Assembly (NCBI GenBank): GCA_949519155.1
Contig: CATIQU010000021.1
Span: forward strand, 1 to 64,000
Source of the DNA: Polaribacter sp. SA4-10
GTDB lineage: Bacteria > Bacteroidota > Bacteroidia > Flavobacteriales > Flavobacteriaceae
Direction of reading: 5' to 3'
Length of the DNA stretch: 64,000 nt
Made by a program: the position numbers and the translations under genes. Shown piece by piece: positions 53,137 to 63,608 of this stretch (positions within the stretch are counted from its first letter, which is position 1; every line of letters starts with the position of its first letter). Under the pieces are notes generated by a model. The model saw only the letters and a program-made list of their open reading frames with translations, was not told the DNA's origin and did no database searches.

Positions 53137-53904
53137 ATGGAATTATTTTTACAGGTAGATACTTGGATTGCGCTACTAACTTTAACCTTTTTGGAAATTG
53201 TTTTAGGGATCGATAATATTATTTTTATATCGATTGCTGCAAACAAACTCCCCAAAGAAAAAAGGAAAAGAGCCACAAATATAGGTCTTGTATTGGCGAT
53301 GTTTTTACGAATTATATTACTGTTTGGTATTTCATATATTATTGCAATGAAAGCACCATTTTGGACCATAGATTTACCATGGATTCAGGCAGGTGTTACC
53401 GGTCAAAGTTTAATTTTATTTGCTGGAGGCCTTTTTCTATTGTACAAAAGCACCCAAGAAATTCATCATAAAGTAGAAGGAAATGAGGAAGAACTAGACA
53501 AAGGAACTCCTCAAAAAGGGTACACCTTAAAACAAGCAATTCTTCAAATTACATTGATCAATATTGTTTTTTCTTTTGATTCTATTTTAACTGCTGTTGG
53601 AATGACGAATGGGGTAAATGGAGCCATGAGCATCATGGTTGTTGCTGTGATTTTATCTATGGGTATTATGCTCTTATTTGCAAACCCTGTGGGCGAATTT
53701 GTAAGTAAACACCCTACGATTCAAATGTTAGGTCTGGCATTTTTAATTTTAATTGCATTTATGTTAATTGCAGAAGGCGCACACCTTTCTCATGCCAATA
53801 TATTCGGACAAACAGTTGGTATTATTCCAAAAGGATATTTGTACCTTGCCATTGCTTTTTCTTTGGGTGTTGAAATGTTGAACATGAGGATTAGAAAAAA
53901 ATAA
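53137..53904 (+). CDS. TerC-family membrane protein
   Basis: A 255-residue protein with seven or more helices. TerC signatures are LEIVLGIDNIIFISI near residue 17 and VFSFDSILTAVG near 144, each with a membrane-buried Asp. The family includes manganese exporters and the tellurium-resistance TerC; metal export is the likely role. A His/Lys loop lies between the helices (IHHKVEGNEEELDKG). Confidence 0.9.
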   Translation: MELFLQVDTWIALLTLTFLEIVLGIDNIIFISIAANKLPKEKRKRATNIGLVLAMFLRIILLFGISYIIAMKAPFWTIDLPWIQAGVTGQSLILFAGGLFLLYKSTQEIHHKVEGNEEELDKGTPQKGYTLKQAILQITLINIVFSFDSILTAVGMTNGVNGAMSIMVVAVILSMGIMLLFANPVGEFVSKHPTIQMLGLAFLILIAFMLIAEGAHLSHANIFGQTVGIIPKGYLYLAIAFSLGVEMLNMRIRKK

Positions 53905-53908
53905 AATT

Positions 53909-54220
53909 ATTAAAACTTTTAAAAAACATATCGTATTTTTCTTACTGCTTGTATTTCTGTCTCCAGCAGTTATACAAACAATACATTTGTTTGAGAATCA
54001 TTCTCATACAGTTTGTACCTCCAAAACAGATCAACATATTCATGAAAAATCCCTTAATTGTGAATTAGATGTAATCAAAAAATCGGACGGGTATTTGTTC
54101 GAACAAACTAAAACTATTACAGTAATTGATGGTCTTTTTTCAATTACAGAAACTTATAATTTCTTACTTCCACATCAACAATTACCTTATTCTCTTCGTG
54201 GACCAACAGTCTTAGTTTAA
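53909..54220 (+). CDS. Small His-containing exported protein, start codon unclear
   Basis: An in-frame signal sequence (HIVFFLLLVFLSPAVIQTIH) precedes a region with several His and Cys residues (FENHSHTVCTSKTDQHIHEK). This extends the protein about 26 codons before the only usual start, TTG at 53987. No ATG is present: the frame runs back to ATT at 53909 (or 53906), just after the terC stop. Either ATT is used or the ATG was lost. The total would be 103 residues. It precedes a TonB receptor, and metal binding is inferred from the His/Cys content. Confidence 0.55.
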   Translation: MKTFKKHIVFFLLLVFLSPAVIQTIHLFENHSHTVCTSKTDQHIHEKSLNCELDVIKKSDGYLFEQTKTITVIDGLFSITETYNFLLPHQQLPYSLRGPTVLV

Positions 54221-54257
54221 TTTTTAATAAAGTTACTACTATTTCTAATACTTAAAA

Positions 54258-56660
54258 ATGATTAAAAAAATCTTTTTTCGTGTACTCTTTTGTTTCTTAA
54301 GTTTTACAAATTTTGCACAAGAATGCAACAATATTTTAAAAGGCATTGTTATAGATTATCATGACGGTAGCCCCATTTATGGTGCAACGGTCTACATAGA
54401 AAGCCTACATAAATATGCAACTTCTAATTTTGAAGGAAAATTTAAAATAGAAAAGCTTTGTAATGGAGAAATAAATTTGACAATTTCTCATATTTCTTGT
54501 GAAACTAAAAATGTTAAAATCAATTTAGAAAAAGATACTTTTACAGAATTATTTTTAGAACATCATATAGAATCTTTAAAAGAAGTTAGTATTGTTTCTG
54601 CAGCGAATGTAAAATCAAAAACAGTACAATTTACTGTCTTAAAAGGTGAAGTTATTGATGCGTTTAGCAATCAGAATTTAGGTGATGTATTAAAAGATAT
54701 TGCAGGTATTTCATCAATAAATACAGGAAATGCAATTGTAAAACCAGTTATAAATGGGTTGCATAGTAGTAGAATTATTGTAATGGCAAATGGCGTGCGT
54801 TTGCAAGATCAAGAATGGGGAATTGAACATGCACCTAATTTAGATATTAATACCACAGAAAAAATTACGGTAATTAAAGGAGCTAATTCTTTGGAGTTTG
54901 GTGGCGATGCTATTGGTGGTGTAATTATTACTGAACCAAGTAATATAATCTTAAAAGATTCTTTGTATGGTAAAAGTATTTTAAGTGGACAAAGTAATGG
55001 ACGTGGATTTAGTTTTCATTCATCATTGTCAAAATCCACAAAAAAAGGTTGGTATGTAAATGCAAAAACAACGCTCAAAAAAATTGGCGATTTTAAAAGT
55101 CCTGATTATGTTTTAAGTAATACAGGACTAAATTCTAAGGCATTTTCTTTACAAACAGGTTTAAAGAAATTTGAAAGTGGTTTTAATGTATATTATACAT
55201 TTATAAACAACGAAATAGGAATTTTAAGAGCTTCGCATTTAGGAAATATTGAAGATTTGGTAAATGCAATTAATTCTCCAGAACCATTAATTACAAACGA
55301 TTTTTCTTATGATATTAATTCGCCAAAGCAAGATGTTACACATCAATTGGTAAAAGTGGATTATTACAAACGATTAAAAAAGTTAGGGAAATTAAAAGTT
55401 CAATATGATTTTCAAAACAATCATCGTTTTGAATATGATATAAGAGTTGGCAATGATAGAAATAAAGCTTCGTTAGATTTAAATTTATCTTCACATGCAA
55501 TTAGATCTAGCTTTGAATTTGATGCAAAAACTGATCAGAAGTATAAGGTTGGGTTTATGGGCGCTTATCAAAATAATTTTGCAAATCCAAATACAGGTAT
55601 TAAAAGGTTAATTCCAGATTATGACAAATATGATTTTGGCTTTTTCACAATTGGGAACTTTATTTTAAATGACGAAACAACCTTAGACCTAGGTTTTAGA
55701 TACGATTTCAATGCCATAAATGCCAAAAAGTTTTACTCAAAAAGCAGGTGGAATGAACGTAATTATGATGTAGATTTTTACGATTTAATCATTGAAGACT
55801 TTAATACACAATGGTTGGTAAATCCTAAATTTCAATTTCATAACTTTTCTGCTTCTGCGGGAATTTCTTATCAATTAAATGACGAAAATTCGGTTTTATT
55901 CAATTATGGATTATCAAATCGAGCGCCAAATCCATCAGAATTATTTAGTGATGGTTTGCATCATTCTGCGGCAAGAATTGAGTTAGGAGATTTAAGATTG
56001 CAACAAGAAACGTCTAATAGAGTTGCGGCTAATTATCGTTTTAAAAGTGAGAACACTTCTATTTTGGTTGAAGTATTTTTTAATCATATTCGTAATTTCA
56101 TGTATCTAGAACCAACTGGAACAGAGCAAACCATTCGTGGTGCTTTTCCTGTTTGGGCACATAAAAAAACGAATGCAAATCTATTTGGTGCAGATTTCAG
56201 TTTAAAACAACAGATTGGAAATCAATTTATATTAAAAAATACAAGTTCATTTATCCGTGGAAAAGATGTTGAAAATGATCAGAATTTGATTGATATACCG
56301 TCTGCTAAAACTATAAATAGTATTGGTTATTATCATGAAAAATGGAATGGTTTTTCCGTAATTTTAGAAAGCGAGTTTGTTTTTAGGCAAAATTTATTTC
56401 CAGACAACAACTTCGAAACCTATATACCAACTACTGATACGAATATTTTAGTTGATATAAGTACTACACCAAATAGTTACCATTTACTAAACTTTAATTC
56501 TGATGCAACGTTTAAACTATCAGAAAAAACAAATTTAACAGTTGGCTTAACAGTCACAAATATTTTAAATATTAATTACAGAGAAAATCTAAACAGATTA
56601 AGGTTTTTTGCTGATGATTTAGGAAGAAATTATACATTACAATTAAAATTTAAATATTAA
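54258..56660 (+). CDS. TonB-dependent receptor
   Basis: An 800-residue outer-membrane receptor. It has a signal peptide (FLSFTNFAQE), a carboxypeptidase-regulatory-like domain (KGIVIDYHDGSPIYGATVYI), a plug domain (VLKDIAGISSINTG, GANSLEFGGDAIGG) and a 22-strand barrel ending YTLQLKFKY. It has no SusD partner, so it is not a glycan importer of the SusCD type. Between a His-rich small protein and a lipoprotein it probably imports a metal (inference). Confidence 0.9.
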   Translation: MIKKIFFRVLFCFLSFTNFAQECNNILKGIVIDYHDGSPIYGATVYIESLHKYATSNFEGKFKIEKLCNGEINLTISHISCETKNVKINLEKDTFTELFLEHHIESLKEVSIVSAANVKSKTVQFTVLKGEVIDAFSNQNLGDVLKDIAGISSINTGNAIVKPVINGLHSSRIIVMANGVRLQDQEWGIEHAPNLDINTTEKITVIKGANSLEFGGDAIGGVIITEPSNIILKDSLYGKSILSGQSNGRGFSFHSSLSKSTKKGWYVNAKTTLKKIGDFKSPDYVLSNTGLNSKAFSLQTGLKKFESGFNVYYTFINNEIGILRASHLGNIEDLVNAINSPEPLITNDFSYDINSPKQDVTHQLVKVDYYKRLKKLGKLKVQYDFQNNHRFEYDIRVGNDRNKASLDLNLSSHAIRSSFEFDAKTDQKYKVGFMGAYQNNFANPNTGIKRLIPDYDKYDFGFFTIGNFILNDETTLDLGFRYDFNAINAKKFYSKSRWNERNYDVDFYDLIIEDFNTQWLVNPKFQFHNFSASAGISYQLNDENSVLFNYGLSNRAPNPSELFSDGLHHSAARIELGDLRLQQETSNRVAANYRFKSENTSILVEVFFNHIRNFMYLEPTGTEQTIRGAFPVWAHKKTNANLFGADFSLKQQIGNQFILKNTSSFIRGKDVENDQNLIDIPSAKTINSIGYYHEKWNGFSVILESEFVFRQNLFPDNNFETYIPTTDTNILVDISTTPNSYHLLNFNSDATFKLSEKTNLTVGLTVTNILNINYRENLNRLRFFADDLGRNYTLQLKFKY

Positions 56661-56677
56661 AAAAAAACAATAATAAC

Positions 56678-57262
56678 ATGATTACATTAAAAAATAAATA
56701 CACGAAAACAATTAAAAATTTAGCGTTAGTATTATTCGTAGCAACAGTATTTACAGCATGTTCAGATGATGATCCAGAGGTTGTAAATGAAGAAGAATTA
56801 ATTACAACGTTAACGGCAACTTTAACACCTAGTGGTGGAGGAACAGAAATTATCTTAAAAAGTGTAGATTTAGATGGCGATGGCCCAAATGCTCCTGTAA
56901 TTACAGTTTCTGCAAATTTAACTGCAAACACTGATTATACAGGTGTTTTAAAAATTGAAAACGAAACGGAAAGTCCGGCTGAAGATATTACAGTAGAAGT
57001 ATTAGAGGAAGATGAAGAGCATCAATTCTTTTTTACTCCAACGAATAATGTTGCAACTGTAACTTATAATGATATGGATGGAAATGGAAACCCAATTGGG
57101 GTTCGATTCATCTTAACAACTACAACTGCAGCTTCTGGGAATTTAACCATAACTTTAAGACACGAACCTGTAAAAACAGCAAGTGGAGTTAACAGTGGAG
57201 ATATTACTAATGCTGGTGGAGAAACAGATGTACAAGCGGTATTTCCAGTTACCGTTCAATAA
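56678..57262 (+). CDS. Lipoprotein following TonB receptor
   Basis: A 194-residue lipoprotein (ATVFTACSDDD). The mature part is beta-rich with acidic stretches (DLDGDGPNAP, VEVLEEDEEHQFFF), and the end RHEPVKTASG leads into GGETDVQAVFPV. No catalytic motif is seen. It starts 17 bases after the receptor and is followed by a terminator, so it is the last gene of this unit. It could be a surface ligand-binding partner of the receptor. Confidence 0.75.
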   Translation: MITLKNKYTKTIKNLALVLFVATVFTACSDDDPEVVNEEELITTLTATLTPSGGGTEIILKSVDLDGDGPNAPVITVSANLTANTDYTGVLKIENETESPAEDITVEVLEEDEEHQFFFTPTNNVATVTYNDMDGNGNPIGVRFILTTTTAASGNLTITLRHEPVKTASGVNSGDITNAGGETDVQAVFPVTVQ

Positions 57263-57281
57263 ATAATAAATAAATATTAAG

Positions 57282-57314
57282 AAAGACACATATAATATAT
57301 GTGTCTTTTTTTTT
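57282..57314 (+). terminator. Terminator of the TonB-receptor unit
   Basis: AAAGACACATA and TATGTGTCTTT form an 11-bp stem followed by a run of T. It lies 20 bases past the lipoprotein stop. Confidence 0.9.
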
Positions 57315-57414
57315 ACAACTTAGTTACAAAAAGTTTACTTTTACACTTATAAAAACATGTGCTGTTTTAAGCTTATTCGAAACTCTTAAAAATGCTCAAT
57401 TCTAAAGCATTTTA

Positions 57415-58179
57415 ATGTCTAAATTACCCAAAAATCATCAATTTTTAGATTTATCAGATTACGGAAGACCCATTGCAAGAAGGATTGCGAATTCTCTAAA
57501 AAACACAAAGTTTACACCCGTAGATGTCACGATTGCATTCGTAATTTCGGGACTGATTGGTGTTTTTTGCATCACAAAAGAATATTATTGGGCTGCTGCT
57601 TTTTTCTTAATCTTTAAATCTATTTTAGATGCTGCAGATGGCGAATTGGCCAGGGTTAAAAAAACGCCTTCTTATACTGGACGTTTTTTAGATTCAGTTT
57701 CTGATATCATTCTAAATTTTATTATTTTTATCACACTTTGGCACCTAACAAATGTGAGTTTCTTACTAGCCTTCGTCGCTTTTTTCGGAGTTCAGCTACA
57801 AGGAACTTTATACAATTACTACTATGTGATATTAAGAAACCGATTTGACGGGGATACCACTAGTCGTGTTTTCGAAAACAAAACCCCTGTTGCGCTGCCA
57901 GGGGAAAAGCAAAAGAACGTAAACACACTTTTCTTTTTGTATAAATTATTTTATGGCATTTTTGATAAAATTATTTATGCTTTAGACAGAAATGCATCCA
58001 AAGGAAAACCTTTTCCAAATTGGTTAATGACTTTAATTTCAACCTTCGGTTTGGGCTTTCAATTATTACTTATAAGCCTCTTTTTGGTCTTGGGATTAAA
58101 AACGTACATCATTCCTTTCTTTATTGGGTATTCTGTTTTAATCTTTGTGTTTATATGTATTCGAAGAATCTTTTATTAA
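57415..58179 (+). CDS. CDP-alcohol phosphatidyltransferase-family protein
   Basis: A 254-residue membrane enzyme. The family motif DG-X2-AR-X8-G-X3-D-X3-D is intact (DGELARVKK, then GRFLDSVSD, near residues 77-103). It has about six helices. The family joins CDP-diacylglycerol or CDP-linked groups to an alcohol in phospholipid synthesis. The acceptor alcohol cannot be read from sequence. Its 3' end overlaps the convergent MFS gene by 4 bases. Confidence 0.9.
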   Translation: MSKLPKNHQFLDLSDYGRPIARRIANSLKNTKFTPVDVTIAFVISGLIGVFCITKEYYWAAAFFLIFKSILDAADGELARVKKTPSYTGRFLDSVSDIILNFIIFITLWHLTNVSFLLAFVAFFGVQLQGTLYNYYYVILRNRFDGDTTSRVFENKTPVALPGEKQKNVNTLFFLYKLFYGIFDKIIYALDRNASKGKPFPNWLMTLISTFGLGFQLLLISLFLVLGLKTYIIPFFIGYSVLIFVFICIRRIFY

Positions 58180-59471
58180 TACACATGTTTGGTTGTTTTT
58201 AATCGGCTTAAAACGATAAAAGAAGCTACAAAAAACAACGCTAAAAATAAGACACTCCATTGCATAGAGCCTGTTAATGAGTATAAAAACCCATAGACAA
58301 AAGTTCCTAACACTATGGCCAGTTTTTCTGTAACGTCATAAAAACTAAAGTAAGTAGCATGGTCTTCTGTGTCTGGTAATAGTTTTGAATAGGTAGACCT
58401 TGTCAAAGACTGAATTGCTCCTAAAACAAGTCCTAATAAGCCTCCCAAAGCATAAAAATAAGTCCCTACATTTGGCATGTCTTTGTGCAACATGAATGCG
58501 CAAAAACAAACTAATATCCATATAAATACGGTGATTTTTAAAGCTTTAAAGTTACCCTGTTTTTTAGATATTCTTGAAAAAATCATGGCTCCAAAAATGG
58601 CAACAAATTGTATTAATAAAATGGTAATGATTAGACTTGTTGAACTTAATTCTAACTCTGTTGATCCAAAGATTGCTGCTAATAATATAATCGTTTGTAC
58701 TCCAATACTCAACAAGAAAAAGGCCGTTAAAAAACCTTTTAAAGTGGGCAATTCTTTGATTTCATTCCAAACAATTTTAAGTTCTTTAAACCCTTTCCAT
58801 ATATAATCTTTTTCTGGCTTTTTACTGAAGGTATTGTTTGGTAAAACTTTAAATGTTACTTGAGCAAAGCCTATCCACCAAAGTCCCACCATCACAAAAG
58901 AGATGCGAGAAGCAAAGGCTTCAGATATTCCAAACATATCATGAAAAAGTATCATAATTAAGTTTATAATAAGTAGAATGATTGAACCAATATAGCCAAA
59001 GATAAACCCTTTTGCACTAACTCGATCTTGATCTTCTGGGTGTGCTACTTCAGGTAAATAGGAATTGTAAAACACGACACTAGACCAAAAGCCAATACTT
59101 GCAAAAAAAGTAAAAACAATCCCGATCCAAACAGTATCTATTCCTTCAAAGAAATATAAACTCATTACAGATACGGCTCCAATGGTACAAAAAATCTTTA
59201 AAAACTTCTTTTTATTACCTGTGTAATCTGCAATTGCAGACAATATTGGCGACATAAAAGCAACCACTAGAAAGGAAAAAGATAATGTATAACTATATAG
59301 GGTATCTGGGTGTTCCCACTCGATGCCAATAAAAGAAATCACTTTACCGCTTGTAATTCCTGAGTAATATAGTGGGAAAACTGCGGTACTTATAACTAAA
59401 GAGTACACAGAGTTTGCCCAATCATAAAAAGCCCAACCGTTAATTAATTTTTTATCCCCTATTTTTAACAT
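58176..59471 (-). CDS. UMF1-type MFS transporter
   Basis: A 431-residue permease with 11-12 helices of the UMF1/Atg22-like group. NGWAFYDWANSVYSLVISTA at the N-terminus is its hallmark. PILSAIADYTGNKKK and NSYLPEVAHPEDQDRVSAKG are further markers. QSLTRSTYSKLLPD lies in the second half. Substrate is unknown. Confidence 0.88.
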   Translation of the reverse strand: MLKIGDKKLINGWAFYDWANSVYSLVISTAVFPLYYSGITSGKVISFIGIEWEHPDTLYSYTLSFSFLVVAFMSPILSAIADYTGNKKKFLKIFCTIGAVSVMSLYFFEGIDTVWIGIVFTFFASIGFWSSVVFYNSYLPEVAHPEDQDRVSAKGFIFGYIGSIILLIINLIMILFHDMFGISEAFASRISFVMVGLWWIGFAQVTFKVLPNNTFSKKPEKDYIWKGFKELKIVWNEIKELPTLKGFLTAFFLLSIGVQTIILLAAIFGSTELELSSTSLIITILLIQFVAIFGAMIFSRISKKQGNFKALKITVFIWILVCFCAFMLHKDMPNVGTYFYALGGLLGLVLGAIQSLTRSTYSKLLPDTEDHATYFSFYDVTEKLAIVLGTFVYGFLYSLTGSMQWSVLFLALFFVASFIVLSRLKTTKHVY

Positions 59472-59689
59472 CTTCTTGCTTTAAAATTAAAATACAATTC
59501 AAGTGTAGTTGAACCGCATACAATATAGGCAAAGTAATCCTTCCAATAAGTTAACGTATGTATGCTTATATCATTGTACTACACGTTGCTCAATATGTAA
59601 TTATAGAGTAACTTGTTTCCAATTATTGTGAACTAATTATTTCTTTCTTAAAAGTACATATGGTATCTTTCGCCTAAATATTTTGATTG

Positions 59690-60571
59690 ATGAAGCTACA
59701 TTCTCCTACGAATACCCTACCTCCTAGTCTACAAATTCCTAAGTCTTTATTCGTTGTTGCTAAATTTGTACAATTCGTATCGCACAGGTTGGTTGTCCTA
59801 CTTGCAGCAAGACTCTTTACAACTCCAATTCGATTTAAAATGCCAAAAAGAGAGTTAAACATGGAGGAAAGCTCACAAAAAAGTAGGTTATTCATTCCTG
59901 AAATTAAGAAAGAAATTCAAGTACTAAGTTATGGCTATTCCGATAAGAAGGTATTGCTAGCTCATGGTTGGTCTGGTAGAAGTACCCAACTATTTATGAT
60001 TGCCAACCGACTGTTAGAAAAAGGATACATGGTCATTTCATTTGATGGCCCTGCGCATGGAGAATCTTCTGGAAAAACGACAAACATGATGGAATACATG
60101 ACCACAATAAAAGCGATAAATAAAGAATACGGTCCATTTTATGCTGCTGTTGGCCATTCTTTTGGAGGCATGGCAACTTTAAACACAAACGCAGAAACAG
60201 TCATTTTTAATACAATTGTTACCATTGGAGCTGGTGATAAAGTAGAAGATATTTTGTCTAATTTCACAAATAGCTTGGGGTTGACGAAAAGTATTTCTAA
60301 GAAATTAGAAACTTATTTTGAATCTAAATGGAATGTTAAAATTAGTGATTTTGCGGTATACAAAGCTGCAAAGAAGATGAAAACACCTACCTTAGTAGTC
60401 CATGATATAATTGATGGCGATGTAGCTGTTGGATGTGCACAAAATATTCGTCAAAACTCAGAAAATGGTAGGCTGCTTATTACAAATGGATTGGGACATA
60501 CCAAAATTTTAAGAGATAAAAAGACAACACATAAAATTGTAGATTTCATCATTAAAAACTCAAAAAAATAA
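59690..60571 (+). CDS. Alpha/beta hydrolase 3
   Basis: A 293-residue alpha/beta hydrolase (start at ATG 59690 rather than TTG 59687). The oxyanion region is LAHGWSGRS, the nucleophile elbow is VGHSFGGMA, the acid Asp lies in VHDIIDGDV, and the His in GLGHTKILRD. It is unrelated in detail to the tandem pair at 45-47 kb. It lies 9 bases upstream of msrB. Confidence 0.88.
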   Translation: MKLHSPTNTLPPSLQIPKSLFVVAKFVQFVSHRLVVLLAARLFTTPIRFKMPKRELNMEESSQKSRLFIPEIKKEIQVLSYGYSDKKVLLAHGWSGRSTQLFMIANRLLEKGYMVISFDGPAHGESSGKTTNMMEYMTTIKAINKEYGPFYAAVGHSFGGMATLNTNAETVIFNTIVTIGAGDKVEDILSNFTNSLGLTKSISKKLETYFESKWNVKISDFAVYKAAKKMKTPTLVVHDIIDGDVAVGCAQNIRQNSENGRLLITNGLGHTKILRDKKTTHKIVDFIIKNSKK

Positions 60572-60580
60572 AATAGTATT

Positions 60581-61057
60581 ATGAAAAAATTGATTCCCTT
60601 TATCGCACTTCTATTTTTAGTGAATTGTTCAACTTCAGCACAAAAAAAAGAATCTAAAAAAAAGTATGCTGTCAATAAAACAAATACGGAATGGAAAAAA
60701 GAACTAAATCAAATGCAGTATTATGTATTGCGTGAAGCGGGAACAGAACGCGCTTTTTCAAGTGCATTAAATAAGACCGAAGAAAAAGGGGTCTATGCCT
60801 GTGCTGCTTGTAAAACAACACTATATTCGTCTGAGCATAAATTTGACTCTAAATCTGGATGGCCATCATTTGACAGGGCTATTGAAGGAAACATAGAATT
60901 TTATGTTGATTATAAAATAGGCTACGCAAGAGCAGAATTGAAATGCAACACTTGTGGTGGACATTTAGGACATTCATTTGATGATGGGCCAAAAACGACT
61001 GGAAAAAGACACTGTATAAATGGGGTGGCCTTGGAGTTTGTTCCTGCAAAAAAATAG
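60581..61057 (+). CDS. msrB: Peptide-methionine (R)-S-oxide reductase, exported
   Basis: MsrB of 158 residues with a lipoprotein-like signal (LLFLVNCSTSAQ), so it acts in the periplasm or at the membrane. Two CXXC pairs bind zinc (CAAC, CNTC). The catalytic Cys lies in GKRHCINGVAL. SGWPSFD and GHSFDDGP are the other active-site blocks. It repairs methionine-R-sulfoxide in envelope proteins. Confidence 0.95.
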   Translation: MKKLIPFIALLFLVNCSTSAQKKESKKKYAVNKTNTEWKKELNQMQYYVLREAGTERAFSSALNKTEEKGVYACAACKTTLYSSEHKFDSKSGWPSFDRAIEGNIEFYVDYKIGYARAELKCNTCGGHLGHSFDDGPKTTGKRHCINGVALEFVPAKK

Positions 61058-61277
61058 TGTTCAGCTCTTTTATTCCCTAAAAAAGATCATTAATTAATCG
61101 CCAAGTGAATAAAAACACTTATCAGCCCCTTTCAAATAAAACAGAAAAACCATTAAAAGGGTTGGCTGTTTCATCTGGAACATTAAGTATGTTTAAAATT
61201 CAATTTTTAAGCACAATAATGGAAAGAATATTCCTAAAAAATTATCACGTAATTACGAACAACTAAACACGAATTCT

Positions 61278-61285
61278 TATATTTG
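61278..61285 (+). promoter_or_regulatory. -7 element upstream of ffh
   Basis: TATATTTG is an exact TAnnTTTG match and lies 25 bases before the ffh start. No clear TTTG -33 element is seen. Confidence 0.55.
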
Positions 61286-61310
61286 TGTTTCCTAAAAAAG
61301 AACACAAATT

Positions 61311-62648
61311 ATGTTTAATAATTTAAGCGATAAATTAGATAAAGCCTTACACACCCTAAAAGGGCATGGTAAGATTACAGAAGTAAACGTTGCGGAGACT
61401 TTAAAAGAAGTTAGAAGAGCACTGTTAGATGCCGATGTCAACTTTAAGATTGCCAAAGATTTCACCAAAAACGTACAAACGAAAGCCTTAGGACAAGACG
61501 TTTTAACAACGTTAAATCCGGGTCAATTAATGGTAAAACTTGTTAAGGACGAATTGATCGACTTAATGGGTGGTGAAACTGTAGGCATAAACTTAGGAGG
61601 AAATCCCACCGTAATTTTAATGTCTGGTTTGCAAGGTTCTGGTAAAACCACTTTTTCTGGAAAATTAGCAAATTACTTAAAAACAAAAAAAGCAAAAGAA
61701 GTTTTGTTAGTAGGTTGTGATGTATACAGACCTGCTGCAATAAATCAATTACAAATTGTTGGAGAACAAATTGGCGTTGAAGTTTATGCGGAAGTTGGAA
61801 ACAACAATCCAGTAGAGATTTCTCAAAATGCCATCAAACACGCAAAGGCAAATAGTAAAAATGTGGTGATTATTGATACCGCAGGTCGTTTGGCTGTTGA
61901 TGCTGAAATGATGACAGAAATATCTGACATTCATAAAGCCATTAACCCGCAAGAAACCTTGTTTGTTGTTGATGCCATGACTGGACAAGATGCCGTAAAC
62001 ACCGCAAAAGCATTTAATGATATCTTAAATTTTGATGGGGTAATTCTTACAAAATTAGACGGAGATACTCGTGGTGGAGCTGCTTTAACCATAAAATCTG
62101 TAGTAAACAAACCCATTAAGTTTATTGGAACCGGAGAAAAAATGGATGCTATTGATATTTTCTATCCAGAAAGAATGGCAGATCGTATTCTTGGAATGGG
62201 GGATGTTGTTTCTTTAGTAGAAAGAGCACAAGAGCAATATGATGAAGAAGAAGCAAGAAAGATTCAAAAGAAAATTGCAAAAAACCAATTTGGTTTCGAT
62301 GACTTTTTAAGTCAGATTCAGCAAATCAAAAAAATGGGTAGCATGAAGGATTTGGTCGGAATGATACCAGGTGCCGGAAAAGCAATGAAAGATGTAGATA
62401 TTGACGATGATGCTTTTAAAGGTATCGAAGCAATTATTCACTCAATGACACCAATAGAAAGAAGTATTCCAACAACCATAAACGTAAGTAGAAAAAAGAG
62501 AATTGCAATGGGTTCTGGAACAAGTGTAACTGAAGTAAATCAATTGATGAAACAGTTTGAACAAATGAGTAAAATGATGAAAATGATGCAAGGTGGCGGT
62601 GGAAAAAAAATGATGCAGATGATGCAAGGAATGAAAGGAATGAAATAA
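61311..62648 (+). CDS. ffh: Signal recognition particle protein Ffh
   Basis: A 445-residue SRP54 GTPase that targets nascent membrane proteins to FtsY/SecYEG. The P-loop is [12 protein letters not shown] near residue 107, followed by [19 protein letters not shown] and [11 protein letters not shown]. The C-terminal M domain ends in a Met-rich tail ([11 protein letters not shown]) that binds signal peptides. SRP RNA was not found in the window. Confidence 0.97.
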   Translation: MFNNLSDKLDKALHTLKGHGKITEVNVAETLKEVRRALLDADVNFKIAKDFTKNVQTKALGQDVLTTLNPGQLMVKLVKDELIDLMGGETVGINLGGNPTVILMSGLQGSGKTTFSGKLANYLKTKKAKEVLLVGCDVYRPAAINQLQIVGEQIGVEVYAEVGNNNPVEISQNAIKHAKANSKNVVIIDTAGRLAVDAEMMTEISDIHKAINPQETLFVVDAMTGQDAVNTAKAFNDILNFDGVILTKLDGDTRGGAALTIKSVVNKPIKFIGTGEKMDAIDIFYPERMADRILGMGDVVSLVERAQEQYDEEEARKIQKKIAKNQFGFDDFLSQIQQIKKMGSMKDLVGMIPGAGKAMKDVDIDDDAFKGIEAIIHSMTPIERSIPTTINVSRKKRIAMGSGTSVTEVNQLMKQFEQMSKMMKMMQGGGGKKMMQMMQGMKGMK

Positions 62649-62694
62649 ATTCAAACACTTTTTATTTTCAAACATAATAAATTACACGATAAGA

Positions 62695-63573
62695 ATGATT
62701 CTACTCGACGGAAAAAAAACAGCAGCAGATATTAAGGAAGAAATTGCTTTAGAGGTAAGAAACCTAAAAGATAATGGTAAAAAAACACCCCATTTGGCAG
62801 CAGTCATTGTTGGGAATAACGGAGCAAGTATTACCTATGTCAATGCAAAAGTAAAAGCCTGTGAGCGTGTTGGTTTTGAATCTACCTTAATCCGTTTAAC
62901 GGAAGAAGCTTCTGAAGAAGAACTACTAAATGAAATTGCTATTTTAAATATTGACAAAGATATTGATGGTTTTATTGTTCAATTACCATTACCAAAACAC
63001 ATTGATGAACAAAAGATTTTAATGGCGGTAGACCCAAATAAAGATGTAGATGGATTTCATCCTACAAATGTTGGTAAAATGGCATTAAACCTACCTACAT
63101 TCATCTCAGCAACTCCATATGGGATTTTAGAATTACTAGAACGATACCATGTTGAAACTTCTGGAAAACATGTTGTTGTTTTAGGAAGAAGTCATATCGT
63201 AGGAAGTCCTATGAGTATTTTACTCTCACAAAAGAGAAAAGTTGGAAATGCTACGGTAACAATGTGTCATAGCAGAACTAAAAATTTAAAGGAAATTACA
63301 CTGCAAGCTGATATTATTATCGCCGCAATTGGAATTCCTGAATTTTTGAAAGCAGACATGGTCAAAGAGAATGTGACTGTAATTGATGTTGGTATTACCA
63401 GAGTTGGAGATTCTTCTAAAAAAAGCGGGTACCGTTTACTAGGAGATGTCGCTTTTGAAGAAGTTGCAAAAAAGGCCGATTTCATTACTCCAGTTCCTGG
63501 TGGCGTTGGACCAATGACCATTGCAATGCTATTAAAAAATACGTTATTGGCTTGTGAAAGAGCAAACGGATAA
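62695..63573 (+). CDS. folD: Methylenetetrahydrofolate dehydrogenase/cyclohydrolase
   Basis: A 292-residue bifunctional enzyme of one-carbon metabolism. The catalytic Lys lies in [11 protein letters not shown] (Y..K), VQLPLPKHI is the folate site, [13 protein letters not shown] binds NADP, and [10 protein letters not shown] is the C-terminal signature. It follows ffh by 46 bases and is probably in the same operon. Confidence 0.97.
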   Translation: MILLDGKKTAADIKEEIALEVRNLKDNGKKTPHLAAVIVGNNGASITYVNAKVKACERVGFESTLIRLTEEASEEELLNEIAILNIDKDIDGFIVQLPLPKHIDEQKILMAVDPNKDVDGFHPTNVGKMALNLPTFISATPYGILELLERYHVETSGKHVVVLGRSHIVGSPMSILLSQKRKVGNATVTMCHSRTKNLKEITLQADIIIAAIGIPEFLKADMVKENVTVIDVGITRVGDSSKKSGYRLLGDVAFEEVAKKADFITPVPGGVGPMTIAMLLKNTLLACERANG

Positions 63574-63608
63574 TTTTTATATCTTGTAAAAAATTATACC
63601 CCTTTAAT

